DNA of 64,000 bases from Septoria linicola (Eukaryota; Ascomycota; Dothideomycetes; Mycosphaerellales; Mycosphaerellaceae): the NCBI GenBank assembly GCA_024114885.1, contig CP099421.1, forward strand, positions 124,001 to 188,000, given 5' to 3'. Under the pieces are notes generated by a model. It ran no database searches, was not told the DNA's origin, and worked only from the letters and a program-made list of their open reading frames with translations. Numbering within the stretch: position 1 is the stretch's first letter; each line of letters begins with the position of its first letter. The position numbers and the translations under genes were made by a program. Below are positions 12,601-24,400 of the stretch, in pieces.

Positions 12601-13416
12601 CTCGTAGCGCTCCTAATCTAGGTAGATATTTAGTTAAATAGTAAGCTTAGTACTAAGGACGGCTTAATCGATAAAGGTACTAAGTCTATAGTAATAGACC
12701 GAGTAGTAGCTAGAAGGTATAGATTAGCTATTTAGATAGATATTCTAGAGATTAACCTATCTACTATAGAAGGTCTAGCCTAGATAGTAGGTATCTATAG
12801 GAAGATAAACGTTAACGTTTTTAGCGTTAAATACGTTATACTAGTCTTTATCTTAGTACCTTCTAAGGACGCTAAACTAGTACTAGTCCTCTTAGGTAGA
12901 GCGTAGGCGATAAAGGTCTGCCTATAGTCTAAGAACTATAACGATAGTACCTAGGAGGGTACTATCTATTATAGAAATAGCGAGTCGGTAACCTTTATAG
13001 ATATAGTCGGGACCTAGAGATACTAGACTATCGATAAGTTTCTTAGTAAAGGTAGCGCTTTAAAATAGTAGGTAGACTCGAGCTAGCTACTACGATATCC
13101 GCCTACTATATAGCTCTAGTAGGAATAGGAAGGCTAGGCCTAATAGGACGCCTCGATTCTGTCTAGCTCTTAAGGCTAGACTAAAATCTCGATACTTAGA
13201 GCGACGATTAGTTATCTACTACGATCGAGGACGGAGGCGATAACCTTTTAGATAATACGATCCTTATAGTAGCGGAGTATAATAGATAGACTAGCTATAT
13301 TAGGATATATTATACTTCTATATACTACTACCTATAGAATCCCTATCTAAAGATTCGAGCCTTTACTATATATAAGTATAAGGTAAACAAGGTCAAGCCT
13401 ATAGACCTAAGCGTGA
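9694..13416 (+). pseudogene. Gag-protease polyprotein of C
   Basis: This is the structural and protease ORF of the Ty3/gypsy element. It starts at the first in-frame ATG (9694), which opens with a basic stretch (KKLVKKRRR), and stays in one frame to a TGA at 13414-13416. TGA is not expected from RIP, so this is taken as the true stop. A capsid-like, charged helical region lies at about 10,320-10,900. The zinc knuckle at about 11,191-11,235 reads YYIYYRLGYIANFY: all Cys and His ligands of CX2CX4HX4C have become Tyr through TG-to-TA and CA-to-TA changes. The retropepsin box reads GLIDKGTKSIVI at 12,661-12,696. About 1,240 codons is long for Gag plus protease. Pol follows in the -1 frame. Confidence 0.8.
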
Positions 13417-16400
13417 ATTAGATAGATAGTAGTAGCGCTAGTAGTAACTATCGTTAGAAGTAGGAGTAGCTAGCGCGAGAAAGTAAAATACCGCTAGGTA
13501 TAGGGCCGTTCGATAGTAAGTACCTTATTAAGAAGTTCTCTAACCTACTAAAGGCGAGTAGGTTAACTCTAGAAGTAATAGCGGGTATTACTACTAGCGT
13601 AGAACTATAACCTAGAGAGCGCTAGATACTAGAGGAGATACTCTTTAACTAAGAAGTAGTACTAGCGACTAGGTTCGCTTATCTCGAGCGAGTCCGTCCT
13701 AAGGTAGCGCCTCCTTACGTAATCTATATAGTAGAGTATATACTATAGTAATACCTAGGATTCCGCTTAAACCTATCCCTTCGTACTATAGTAGAGTAAA
13801 TACTATAGAAGCGTCTAGATATAGGAACTCTTAAGTTTAGCTATAGGGCCTATCGTAATCTATACTTTCTAGTCGCTAAGAAGGATATAGGTTCGTATCG
13901 TCTAATTAACGATATATAGTTAATTAATAAGGTTACGATTAGAGATACGTACCTGCCTCCTAATATAGACTTATTTTCTAAGTATTTTACTAGTTACTAG
14001 GTAGCTAGTATACTTAATATCTTCTCTAGCTATAACTAAGTTCTATTAGACCTAGAGAGTAGAGACCTTACTAGATTCGACTACGCCTTTAGCTTACTTC
14101 GGATAACTACTATTCCGTAAGAGGCGACTAATTCTATTATCTAGTTTGTCTATATAGTTAACTATATACTATTTAATTACCTATCCTATAGAGTACTACT
14201 ATTCCTTAATAATTTTAGAGTTAAGGGTCTAAAGACTACTTATAACGATAAGGAGTTAGAACTAGGCCTCTATAGATATATTATAGAACATATCTTTAAC
14301 CTCGATATAGTAATTATAGACATTAAGCGCGCGAGTATAACTATTACGGTCAAGAAGTTACAAATTCTAATACTAAGGATCAAGGTAGTAGGATACGTTA
14401 CCGATACCGTAGAGCGCTATCTAGATACTATACGAGTAGCTAATCTAGTTAACTAGCTAACGCTAACTAATTAGAAGAAAGTGCGTGTTTTTGTTAGTAT
14501 AGTTATCTACTTCTATATTTAGATCCTAGGTTTTACTACTATAACGATCCTACTATATAGGCTTATAAAGAAGGACGAGGAATTCGTCTAGACGCCTATT
14601 TATAAGAAGGCGAAGTAGACCTATGTCCGTTATCTAGTCTAGGCTCCTACCTTAGTAGCTATTAATTACGATAAGGCGGCTAGCGAGATCATTATAGCCG
14701 TAGATACTAGTAAGATCGGATAGGGAGCGATCCTTATATAGATAGTTAATAGACAAAGATACCTAGCTAGGTACGAGAGTAGTACGTAGAGTACTACCTA
14801 GAGAGGGTATAGCGCTAATAAAAAGGAATGTCTAGGAGTTAAGAAGGCGCTTACTAAGTTAAAGCCTTAGCTATTTAGGGTACACTTTATTCTTAAGGTA
14901 GATACTAACACGCTCGTTTACTAGCTTAACAAAGGAGCTACGGATTTGCCTAATACTATAGTTACGCGATAGATCGTATAGATCCGACTCTTTATATTTA
15001 AAGTTAAGTACGTTCTAGGTAGGAAGTATACTAGTCTCGATACGCTATCTAGGAGGCTAGCTAGTACTAAGGATAATATTATAGAAGACGAGGATAAAGA
15101 AGCTCTTATAGATAAGGCCTTCTTCTAGGTATATACGTCTAGGATTTCTATCTAGCCCTAGAGGCCTAGTAGAGATAATATCGATTCTATCTTCTAGAAG
15201 GACATTAATAGCGACCCGGGCGTATAGAAGTACTAGGCTAAGGCCGTCGCCTTTATCCTACTTCGTAGAAGACGCTCAAATTATATATCTAAGTCGGAAT
15301 ACTACTACTTTAGTAAGATAGCTAGGAAGTTCTTAGTTATCGATAAGAAGCTATACCGGTAGCTATATAGATAGGCCTCTCGGTAGAGAGTTATTAAAGA
15401 CGACACGATATAGAAACTAATCGTTAAGGAGATCTATAGATCTAGTAGCTATAGGAACGCCGATTCTATATACTATATTCTTAGGTCGAAGTACTAGTAA
15501 AATAGTATATATATATAATACGCTATATATTTCTACTAGTACGAGGACTATAATCTAAGGAATAGTATATCTCGACCTAGCCCTATAATAGAGGTATAAA
15601 TCTAAACTATAGAAGAGCGCTAGTATATAGACGGCGTCTATATCGATAAGCGCGAGTCTTTAATTATTACTAGAGAAGGAGTATTACGATAGCTAGAGGC
15701 TAAGATCTACTATTATACTACGCGAGAGGATAGTACTACTAAGAAGATGTCCGCGAAGTAGATTACCGACTTTCTTTAGAAGAATATATACTACTAATAG
15801 GGCGCGCTATTCGAGATTATACTAGATAATACTAATATTAATAATAGTATAGAGGTTTCTACGCTTCTTACTACGTATAGCGTAAAGAGGCCGAGGATTT
15901 CTGTCTACTAACTATAGAGCGCTACTATTATAGAGGTAGGATATAAGACTATCCTATCTGCCCTATCTAAGTTATCTAAGAGGGGTTTATAGGCTTAGGC
16001 ACTATACCTTCTAGCCGTACTATAGGTAGAGCGTACTACTTATAATAGTAGTACTAGCGAGACCTCTACTAAGCTAATAATCGGTAGAGAGGTAGTACTA
16101 TCTATCGAGTTAGAATACTATACCTTTAGAGTTAAGGATTAGAGATCGGTTCGTACCTATAAAGAGCTAATTACCCTTCGAGCTAAAGCACTTAAGGCTA
16201 TATAGGATATAGAGACTAATATCTCGGAGCGATAGACGCGTATCTAAGAAGAAGCTAAGGACTACTACGATAATTCTAGGTACGTAGATTATACTAAATT
16301 TACTAAAGGATAGTTAGTTATAATCTACTAAGACGACCTTAAGATATCTCGATTAGACAAGCTTACCTTCTAGTAGCGTAGGCCGTATAGAGTCTTAGAG

Positions 16401-16550
16401 TATAAGGAAGGTACTACTTCCTATATCTTAGAAGATCTTAATAGTATAGTATTACCTACGTCGTATAATAAGGAATCTTTAAAAGGCATGCCTAGATATC
16501 GAGCCTTAGCTACGCTAGGTAGTAGCGAGGACGATAATATAGACGATTAA
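13380..16550 (+). pseudogene. Pol of C: reverse transcriptase, RNase H, integrase
   Basis: The frame lies one base back from gag-protease and is open across the gag TGA. Reverse transcriptase runs from about 13,700, with LVAKKDIGSYRLIND near 13,870 and the palm box LFLNNFRVKG at 14,199-14,228 (FLDD before RIP). RNase H follows at about 14,680-15,060, and integrase from about 15,200, with core segments such as FEIILDNTN near 15,815 and a C-terminal GPF-like module near 16,370-16,470 (RRPYRVLEYKEG). The ORF ends at TAA 16548-16550. The enzyme copies element RNA and inserts the cDNA. Loss of both palm aspartates makes this copy dead. Expression in the -1 frame suggests ribosomal frameshifting, but no slippery site was identified. 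Confidence 0.88.
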
Positions 16551-17053
16551 CCGGCCTAGTTCGGCTACGATCTAGATACTACTTAACCGTTCCGAAAAAG
16601 AGAAGAAAGGATAAGAGAGGGAAGGGTTATATATAACCCTCTTACTACTTCTAGTCGTTACGGATATATAGTTTCCTTTATTGATTTCCTTTATTTTACT
16701 TACGATACGCGCCTTCCTCGTAGATTACTTTACTTCACTTTTTTACTTTACTTTATAAGGCATTTACCGGTTTACTTTACTAGTTTACTTTATATTTACC
16801 TACCCTATATTACTTACTATTATTGCCTATTTACCCTAGTCGCTATTTACTTTCTATTAACCCTACTATCCTCTAGAACCTTTATTTACTCTATAGGACT
16901 AGATACTTAAGTAACTAGCTACCCCTCTACCTTCTTCTTAATCTTAACTTCCTACTACTACCTATCGATAGTTATTAGTACTACTAATAACCTCCTCCTA
17001 CTTCTACTACCTCGAGTCGATTTACTAGGCGTAATCGCGCTAGTACCTATACT
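16551..17053 (+). promoter_or_regulatory. pol-ORF3 spacer of C with hairpin and CT-rich tract
   Basis: No coding frame is evident. A perfect 18-bp palindrome, AGGGTTATATATAACCCT, sits at 16623-16640. From about 16,660 to 17,000 the strand is rich in TTTACTTTA, CCTTTATT and CTACTACC runs, the kind of pyrimidine-rich tract common upstream of fungal transcription starts. The spacer ends at the ATG of ORF3 (17054). It may supply a separate transcript or an acceptor for ORF3, but that is inference. Confidence 0.45.
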
Positions 17054-17488
17054 ATGTTAGTACTAGGTAACGTTAACCTAAGTAGCCTAAACGGCCTCTC
17101 TATTTAGGTAAGAAACATTATCTAGAATACTATACAAACTAAGGATATTATTACCGGTATAGCTATAATTAAAGATAACGTAAAGAGGTATATAATAGCG
17201 ATAGAGATTATTAATTACTACGACCGGGCCTTCTCTAGGCTATATAATATAGCGCGCCTACTCTAGGAGGGAATTAAGAAGATTAATAAGAAGTCCTCGG
17301 ACAAGGAGTTAAAGTAGTTAAACTCGAGTTTTAAGAACGCTATATAGTAGAGAGTAAAAGATTAATAGGTAATTAACTACGCCTTCGCTCGTATCGAGAC
17401 GGAGTAGGGTATAAGATATAGAAATAGTAAAACTATTCGTCTCTACCTCGAGAATTACTCGAAGATAGTAAAGAACTTCTTAGCCTAT
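17054..17488 (+). pseudogene. ORF3 of C, N-terminal part (before A1 insertion)
   Basis: The reading frame starts at ATG 17054 and runs 145 codons to the A1 insertion. After removing A1 and one copy of its CTAT duplication, codon TAT (17486-17488) continues into ATA at 43242 without a frame change. The visible sequence is helical and charged (KRYIIAIEIINYYDRAF, KKINKKSSDKELKQL), which fits a coiled-coil N-terminus. It is followed at 43242-45593 by the rest of the protein. Function is unknown. The position between pol and the 3' LTR is where env lies in vertebrate and insect retroelements, but no signal peptide is apparent. Confidence 0.7.
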
Positions 17489-17767
17489 TAGTAAGGCAAA
17501 GGCCTACCTACATACCGTGCTTAGCGCTTTTAGTATAAAAGCAAGGTAGTAGCTCGTTTCTAAGATAGTAATGTTCACTCTACTTGATTAATTTAATGTC
17601 CTACGGTCCTAGTATAGGCTCTTAGTCTTAGGACTACTGTTTTGAGCTCGTTACTACTAGTTAATCAACGTATTATAAGACTATTACTCTCCGAACAGGT
17701 CTTGTTCTATAGCGACTACTCTTATACCTGCCTAGGAGGTTAGTGTTAGGGTAGTTATTATCTATTA
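17489..17767 (+). repeat. 5' LTR of A1
   Basis: The 279-bp LTR starts TAGTAAGGCA and ends ATCTATTA. Against the 3' LTR (42959-43237) I see about ten differences by eye, all transitions, mostly in CA/TA or TG/TA contexts. This copy keeps several CpA/TpG sites that the A2 LTRs have lost. Confidence 0.92.
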
Positions 17768-17788
17768 ATAGAGCTAAAGGTAGGGCTA
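17768..17788 (+). promoter_or_regulatory. Putative primer-binding site of A1
   Basis: The sequence just inside the 5' LTR is ATAGAGCTAAAGGTAGGGCT. In A2 it is ATAGAGCCGAAGGTAGGG. The core AGCCGAAGGTAG is shared with element C at the same position. The matching tRNA was not identified. Confidence 0.4.
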
Positions 17789-18707
17789 TCTCTTCTCTCT
17801 TATACTAGAACTAGAAGCGTAGAGGGCAGATAGTAGCCTTAAAGCGAGAACTAACATACTATGAACATTAATAAGAGGCCTAAAGAAGCCTACGCAAGAG
17901 GCGACTTAAAGGGCTATAATAATATAGAAGCCTCTAGAATATAGATATCGCTCTAACCTAGAAAAGTTATAAACCTCTAGTACCTCTTAGTACGGATCTA
18001 TTCGGTAATTGTTAGATAGATAGTAAGGCGACTTACTATATCGGAGATTTACTCAGGGTCTCTATACCTATAATAGTCTTCGATTAGACCCTAGTTTAGC
18101 GTGAAAACGCCCTCGTTCGGATAGCGTAGAGGCTATAGGATAGGCTAGACCCGTCTAGGCAATCTCGTATCCTCTAGTATATAGATCGCTTAGAATAAGC
18201 CTTAGTATAGCGTTAAACGCTAATCGTTTAGCCAAGGACACTAATTACGTCTAAGGCCCCGGACCTAGTATATAGTATAGGCTAACGTAATATTATACTA
18301 CTATAGTTACTTAGCGAATTACCTAAATAAGCGAGACGGACGCGCCTAGCTATAAACGGTCGAACTATACGACACGACATGCCTTTGCTTATTAGGCATA
18401 ATCAATACAGCTCTAGTATTATAAAGAAAAGTTTAACGTTTACCTTCCGACGGCTAATAAAATTTTTAGACTCTTGTTTTTTAGTTATCGTTTTAAACAA
18501 TAACTATATTTCATTTAAAAACCTGATTAAGGAGAGCACGATACACTCTTAGAACACCTTCGAACGAGCTCTATAAGTGAATTAGTATCTACTAGCCGGC
18601 CTAAAACACTAGAGAGTAGTTTATCTAACTAGCTTAATAAGCAAATTCGAAGATTACTAGTAAAGCTACTACCTGCTTTTACCTTATTCCCTCTACTAGA
18701 CAACGAT
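17789..18707 (+). other. Leader of A1 between primer site and gag
   Basis: This stretch of about 920 bases has no recognised coding frame. It matches 50005-50930 of A2 in reverse complement, so it is a conserved part of the family. The main structure is the palindrome at 18479-18509. A long leader of this kind usually carries packaging and translation signals, but none can be assigned. Confidence 0.6.
18479..18509. repeat. Palindrome in leader of A1
   Basis: The left arm TTTTAGTTATCGTTT is followed by an imperfect right arm, AAACAATAACTATA. The A2 equivalent at 50204-50234 and the intergenic copy at 26630-26660 are more regular. It lies about 200 bases upstream of the gag ATG. Confidence 0.7.
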
Positions 18708-21443
18708 ATGTCTATAGGAGCGGAGGACTAAGGAGGTACTAACCTTAACCCTAATACCGATATCTTTTAAGGACCGAACTTAGGAGGTAGACTATCTATA
18801 GCGTAGTTCTAGCTGCTTATAGAGACTATCTAAGTAACCTAAAGCTAGAAGGTGATTGTTACTTAGGTTCCGCTACTACCTAGCTCGGACTAGAATCTCT
18901 TCTTTAATAGGGAGAACGTAACCGAGTATATTAAGCGTTTTGAAGCGCTATATAGTAACTACTCTATTCTACTTATTAATAATAATAAACAGCTTTACGA
19001 GAAGTTGCTTGCTTAGGTCACGGTTGTCTAACGTAGAAGATACTAGCGCCTTAATAGTTTCTACGATCGAGACTATACTAAGTTCAAGGAGTTAATTATT
19101 AAGGAATACCGAAAGTACGACAATATATACATACTTAGAAACCGCCGCTATATAGAGAACCTTTATAAGGTCAACCGTAGCGAGGATAATAATCTCTTAG
19201 AGTACTTAAGGCAGTTTATACTCTACTCTAATACTATACCTACTTCGTATATAGACGAGCGTTCTCGTGCTCTTCTATTTATACGAGGCCTACTATTTCG
19301 TTTCGGTAAGAGACTCTAGGCCTATCTTAGGTTAGACCTTAATAATAGTAACTTGGATTATAGTAAGCTCTTAAAGACAGCCTAGCGTTAGATTAATAGT
19401 AATAAGGACTTTAAATTAGAAGTATATAACGAAGGTAGTAGAGATGTCTAGTAGTTACACGAAGTAGTGAAGAAGTCCGCTCTAAGGCTGAATTCTAAGT
19501 TCAAGGCTAGAGAAACGGTAGTCCGTAAGAGCCGTAAGCTAGTAAGCGTCGATAATATTACCGCTAGTATATAAGACCTCGTGATTACTACGATTCGTTA
19601 ACTTAAAGAAGGAGGTCCGTAGCTACTACGCCCGTCGATAGGATAGTAGGCGAAGTCTTACGATCACGACTATCTATATATTCTAAGTCCTACTTATAGC
19701 TAGGAGATTTCGATTAATTTAGCTACGATAGATAACGGGTTAATAATCGAGGCCTATATAGCGATCGCTCTAAAGATTTTAGGTTATTAGATATATAGGC
19801 TCGAAGGCTATATAGCTACAAACTACGAGTACCTATAGTAGTTCGAGACTAAGGGCTTGATATATAGAGATCTAAAGACTAGTATTATATATTATAGAAC
19901 GCCTCGCCTAGGTACAGAAAAGATATAGTACTACTAGGACAAGGAACTACTAAAGCTGTTCGTGTTAATAGGAGTATTAGAGTAGCGCTATAGAAAGATT
20001 AATCTTGAAAATATAGATCGTTTATTAACGCTAAGAGCGAGCTAGTAGAGGATAGCGAACAAGGTAGCCGGTATCGATAGTCCTATTAATATCAGCTAAG
20101 TCGCTTCTATTATATAGGAAGATTAGGACGATCTAATCGGCGCCTACGTAGCTAGAGACAGCGTAAAGACAAAGCGGAACCCGAACCCTTCTCGTCTAGT
20201 CGGAGGATAGCTAATAGGAGTATAGAAGCGAATTACGACCTAGGCTATAGCTATAAGAACCCGCGCTTATCGTTACTCTCGTATTAAAGAGGTTAAAGAT
20301 AAAAACTAGCCGGCTCCTTACCTTATAGATATAGGGGAGTTAGAGGATTCTTAAACTTAGAGACGTAATAACGATAAGATCGAGGATAAGTAGATATACG
20401 ACTACCTAAACGGTCTACTAGTTCTAGTCGCTCCTACGTATGCTTAAAAGTAGAAGAAGGCTAAGGAGCCTCTAAAGACTAAGCGTATAGACAACTACCT
20501 TCGAGCTACGTACGCTAATAATAACGCTAACGTCTTCTAGATAGATAAAATACTCGAATCTAAGGTCTAATTAAGCTTAGTAGAGATTATTCTCTATAGC
20601 GAGCGAGCGTCGTATTCCTTATAGAGTCGTGTTCTAAATAATACAGATCTACGCGAGAAGCTTAATAAGCTCTATATAAAGAAGCGTGCGAATAGAGATA
20701 GCGGAGCTAAGATTAGCGTATATTCCTTACTATCTAAAGCCTTTAGCGAGGAGTAGGTAGAGGAGGAGCTAACGAAAGCTATCTTAGCGACCGATATCAA
20801 GGCCTTCTAGGCTACTACTATAGCAATTAATATAGTAAAGCCTAGGCCCGCTTCCGAGCTTTATAAGAGGACTAATAATATCCTTCTATTATTTAATAAT
20901 ATCTATTAAATTGTTCTAAGTATCTACGTGCCTACAAAGTACGGCCCTCGAATAATAGCTTATAAGTCTTTAATCGACGAGGGAGCGGAGTTAATAATTA
21001 TACCGATCGAATACGTTCGAAAGCTTTAAGTCAGTATAACTCCTCTCGGCAATATTACTATAGGAGGAGTCGGAGGCAAGGTTACTTTTATTAGATACTG
21101 CCTAGAGGTGTTAATCGATACCTTTAGCGTAAGAGTTACTATACCGTTTCTAGTCTTACCTATAAACGGCCCGATCTTACTTAGCCGGCCGTAAGCACGA
21201 CGAGTACGCCTAGCTTCTAAGAACTATAATAATAGCTCGTAGGAGAGCTTAATTAGTACTCTAGACGGCTGTATTATTATATTCACCGGTTTTAATAGCT
21301 GTAGTAATATACGTACTATAGAACAAGTCCTAGGAAAAGCTAGAGTGCCGAGGAACTAGCTCTAGTCGACAGCACGAGTTTAGTAGGGGCTCTAATACTT
21401 TTATCGCGTCTAGATTCTATAGAAGTCGGTATCCGAACTCTGA
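18708..21443 (+). pseudogene. Gag-protease polyprotein of A1
   Basis: A single frame runs from ATG 18708 (MSIGAED) to a TGA at 21441-21443, giving 911 codons. A2 has the same ORF (50004 to 47275) ending in TAA at the same place, which is what RIP of TGA would give. The Gag capsid-like part at about 18,900-19,450 includes ENVTEYIKRFEALY and LLEYLRQF. The retropepsin box reads SLIDEGAELIIIP near 20,967, followed by the flap-like GNITIGGVGGKV and then GPILLSRP. A zinc knuckle was not recognised. Protease is therefore encoded with Gag, and RT lies in the -1 frame beginning just before the stop. Confidence 0.85.
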
Positions 21444-24400
21444 CTTTCGGTAATTATTAGCTAAAGAACATAGGGTATGCCGCCGAGGACTCTAGATCTT
21501 ATAATAGTAAGGAGTAGGGAGAGGGATTATAAGCTTTTCAAGCTTCTACTACCCTTTCCGTACAAGGTTTAGTAGTTAGAGGTAAAAACTCTACTTAGGG
21601 GGGTTAGCTAGTAGAACGTTCTATAGTTGCCTTTTTAAACGACAATTACGTTATACCTCCTATACTATACTTTAAACTATACTAGTAGTATAGATAGATA
21701 AGCGATTAGTACTAGTGTTCGTTTACGGTTACTAACAGCCCTAAACTCCTAGAGAATCAAGTCTTTAACTACCTTACGTAGTAGTTGTCGTATATAAAGG
21801 TAATTTACTTTAAGGACTATTTTATAGTAGACTTAATTAGACAAAGCACCTCTCTACGATAGTAGCTCGAACTATTAAGACGGGTTAATTATAGCTGGAC
21901 TTAAATATAGTATGACTATCTCGTAGCGGCGGCTATCGAAGGTAATATCGCTAAATTCAGCTAAAATAGTCGACTTAAGAAGCTTTTACTAGCTACCGGC
22001 GAAGCTAAGCTAGCTTGTACTAACGAGCGAGACTTGTACTAGGGTATTAGGTACAGTTTTAACGATACTATACTAGTATCTTAGTCGAGCTAGGGTTCAA
22101 ATTACGAGAGCGAATACTTAATAATTGCCTGTAGGAAGCTTAGAGAGGCGGAGCTAGCTATCTAAGAACCCGGACCCTACGACGAGGTTATCTCCGATAA
22201 AGTAGACGACGAGCTTAGCGAAAAGACGTATATTATCTCGGCTACTATTAATATAGTAGCGGAGAGAGCTCGTAACAAAGAAGCTATAGGGTAGTAGAAG
22301 CTAGATAACTATATTAGCGCCTATACTCTTTATAAGCGAGTTACCGACAAGATTAAACTAGTAAATACGGACATTACTATAACTAATAGCTTAAACCCTA
22401 GTAGACTAAAGGACTAGCGACGGACTTATATTAAGAAGGAAGCAGCTATACTACCTAGCACTAGACCTTATAATAGTAAGTACTTAACTAAAAGGTTCTC
22501 GACGATCGAGCCTAGATTATAGCTTACGCCTAAACGGCTTATAAAGTTTAAACCTAGTATAGAACTACTACTAAAGGAGCTAGATTTGTTGTACTATATA
22601 CTAAGGAACTAAGAAGCTACCTTTACGTAAGACTTTACGTATTTAGGCTAAATCAATCCTAATATTGCTCTACTATAGAAGATTCGGACAGTTCCTTACG
22701 AGCCGTAATAGTATCTAGGCTTCAAGCTGAACCTATTACTACGGTATATAGTAGAGGACATACTAAGACAACGAATCTAAGCTAGAACTCTTAAGCTATG
22801 CTACAGTGCCTATCGAAACCCGTACTTCCTTGTTAGTAAGAAGATAGAGGTAGGGAAGCCTAAGAAGTATTAGTTAATTAACGTAGCTTAGAAGTTCAAT
22901 TAAGTTACTATAAGAGACTCAAACTTACTACCCGACGCTAAGGGTTTCTCTAAGGACTTTACTAGTTACGCGCTAGCCTCGTTAGTTAATATCTTCTCTA
23001 GATATAACTAAATCCTACTCGATAAATTATATAGAGACCTTATAGGCTTTAATTTACTACTAGGACTGTTACGACAGACAACGTTACTATAAGGAGCTAC
23101 GAATTCTGTTACCTAGTTCGTTCGTATTATTAATCAAGTGCTTATAGAGTATGTCTCGTATAAGGCACGGCCGTTCCTTAATAATATCGGTATTAAAGAG
23201 CCTAAGACGAAGTACGATAGTAAAGAGGTTAAACCTAGCCTCCGCTATTATATTATTAAACATATTATAGCTATAGACGACGTCCTCTATAATATAGAAC
23301 GAGCTAATATAACCGTGGCTTTTAATAAGTTATAGCTTTGTTACGAACAGTTAGTAATCGTTAGTTACCTTACTAGTATCGATAGTCGCTATCTAGACTT
23401 CGCGAGAGTAGTAAAGATTAAGAAATAGCCGACGCTAGAGAATTAGAAGGAGGTTCGAATCTTCCTCGGCGTAGTTACGTACTACCGCGTCTAGGTTAAA
23501 GGTTTTACGATTATCCTTACTCTACTATTCAAACTCTTACGGAAGGATACTAAGTTTTAATAGACTACCGAACACTAACTAGCTAAAGACGTCGTCTTAA
23601 AGGTACTAGTTTCAGCCCTAGCCCTAGTTACTCTTAACTATAGAGAAGGAGTAGGACTTATTATCGTAGGCGTAGATTCGAGTAGTAAAGGTTAGAGATA
23701 TACGCTTTCCTAATATAATCGAGACGAGCTACTTCTCCGCTATCCGGTTTAATATAAGTCTAGCCTATTTAACCTAGTAGAAGTCAAGTACGATACTAGA
23801 AAACGCGAATACCTTAGTATACTAAAGGTATTAAAGAAGCTGAAACTATAGCTATTCGGAGTATACTTCTAACTAGAGATTAATATAAATACTCTCGTTT
23901 ACTAGCTTAATAAGGCTGCCTCTAATTTGCCGAATATAGTAATAACGCGCTAGCTAGTATAGATCTACCTCTTCGACTTTAACGTTATATATATTCCTAG
24001 TAAGAAGTATATAGCTCTAGATTCGTTATCGAGGAAGCCTACTACGCCTAAAGATATAGAGGCTATAGAGTAGGAAGAAGACGTAGATCTAATAATTAAC
24101 GAGTAATTCTTCGATACCTTTTACGTTAACGCTTTCTCTATATAGGTGATTTAGAGCGAGCTACCTATAATTAATAGGATCTACTCTTAGGAGTTAATAA
24201 ATATCGCTTTCGTGCTTATACGAATATAAAGACCTAAGAGAGTTTCTAATAACGAGTACAAGCGGTTAAGGAAGAAGTGTCGGCTGTTTTATATTAAGAA
24301 CAACTAGCTCTAGCGCTAAGAGCGAGTAGCTAGACCTCTATAGCGAGTTGTCGATAAACCTAAAGTACGAGCTCGTATTATTAAGGTATACTATTATAAG

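Noticed and set aside
23138..23335. A small intact protein gene
   Set aside because: It is an RT palm fragment that happens to lack RIP stops, continuous in frame with the rest of pol on both sides.
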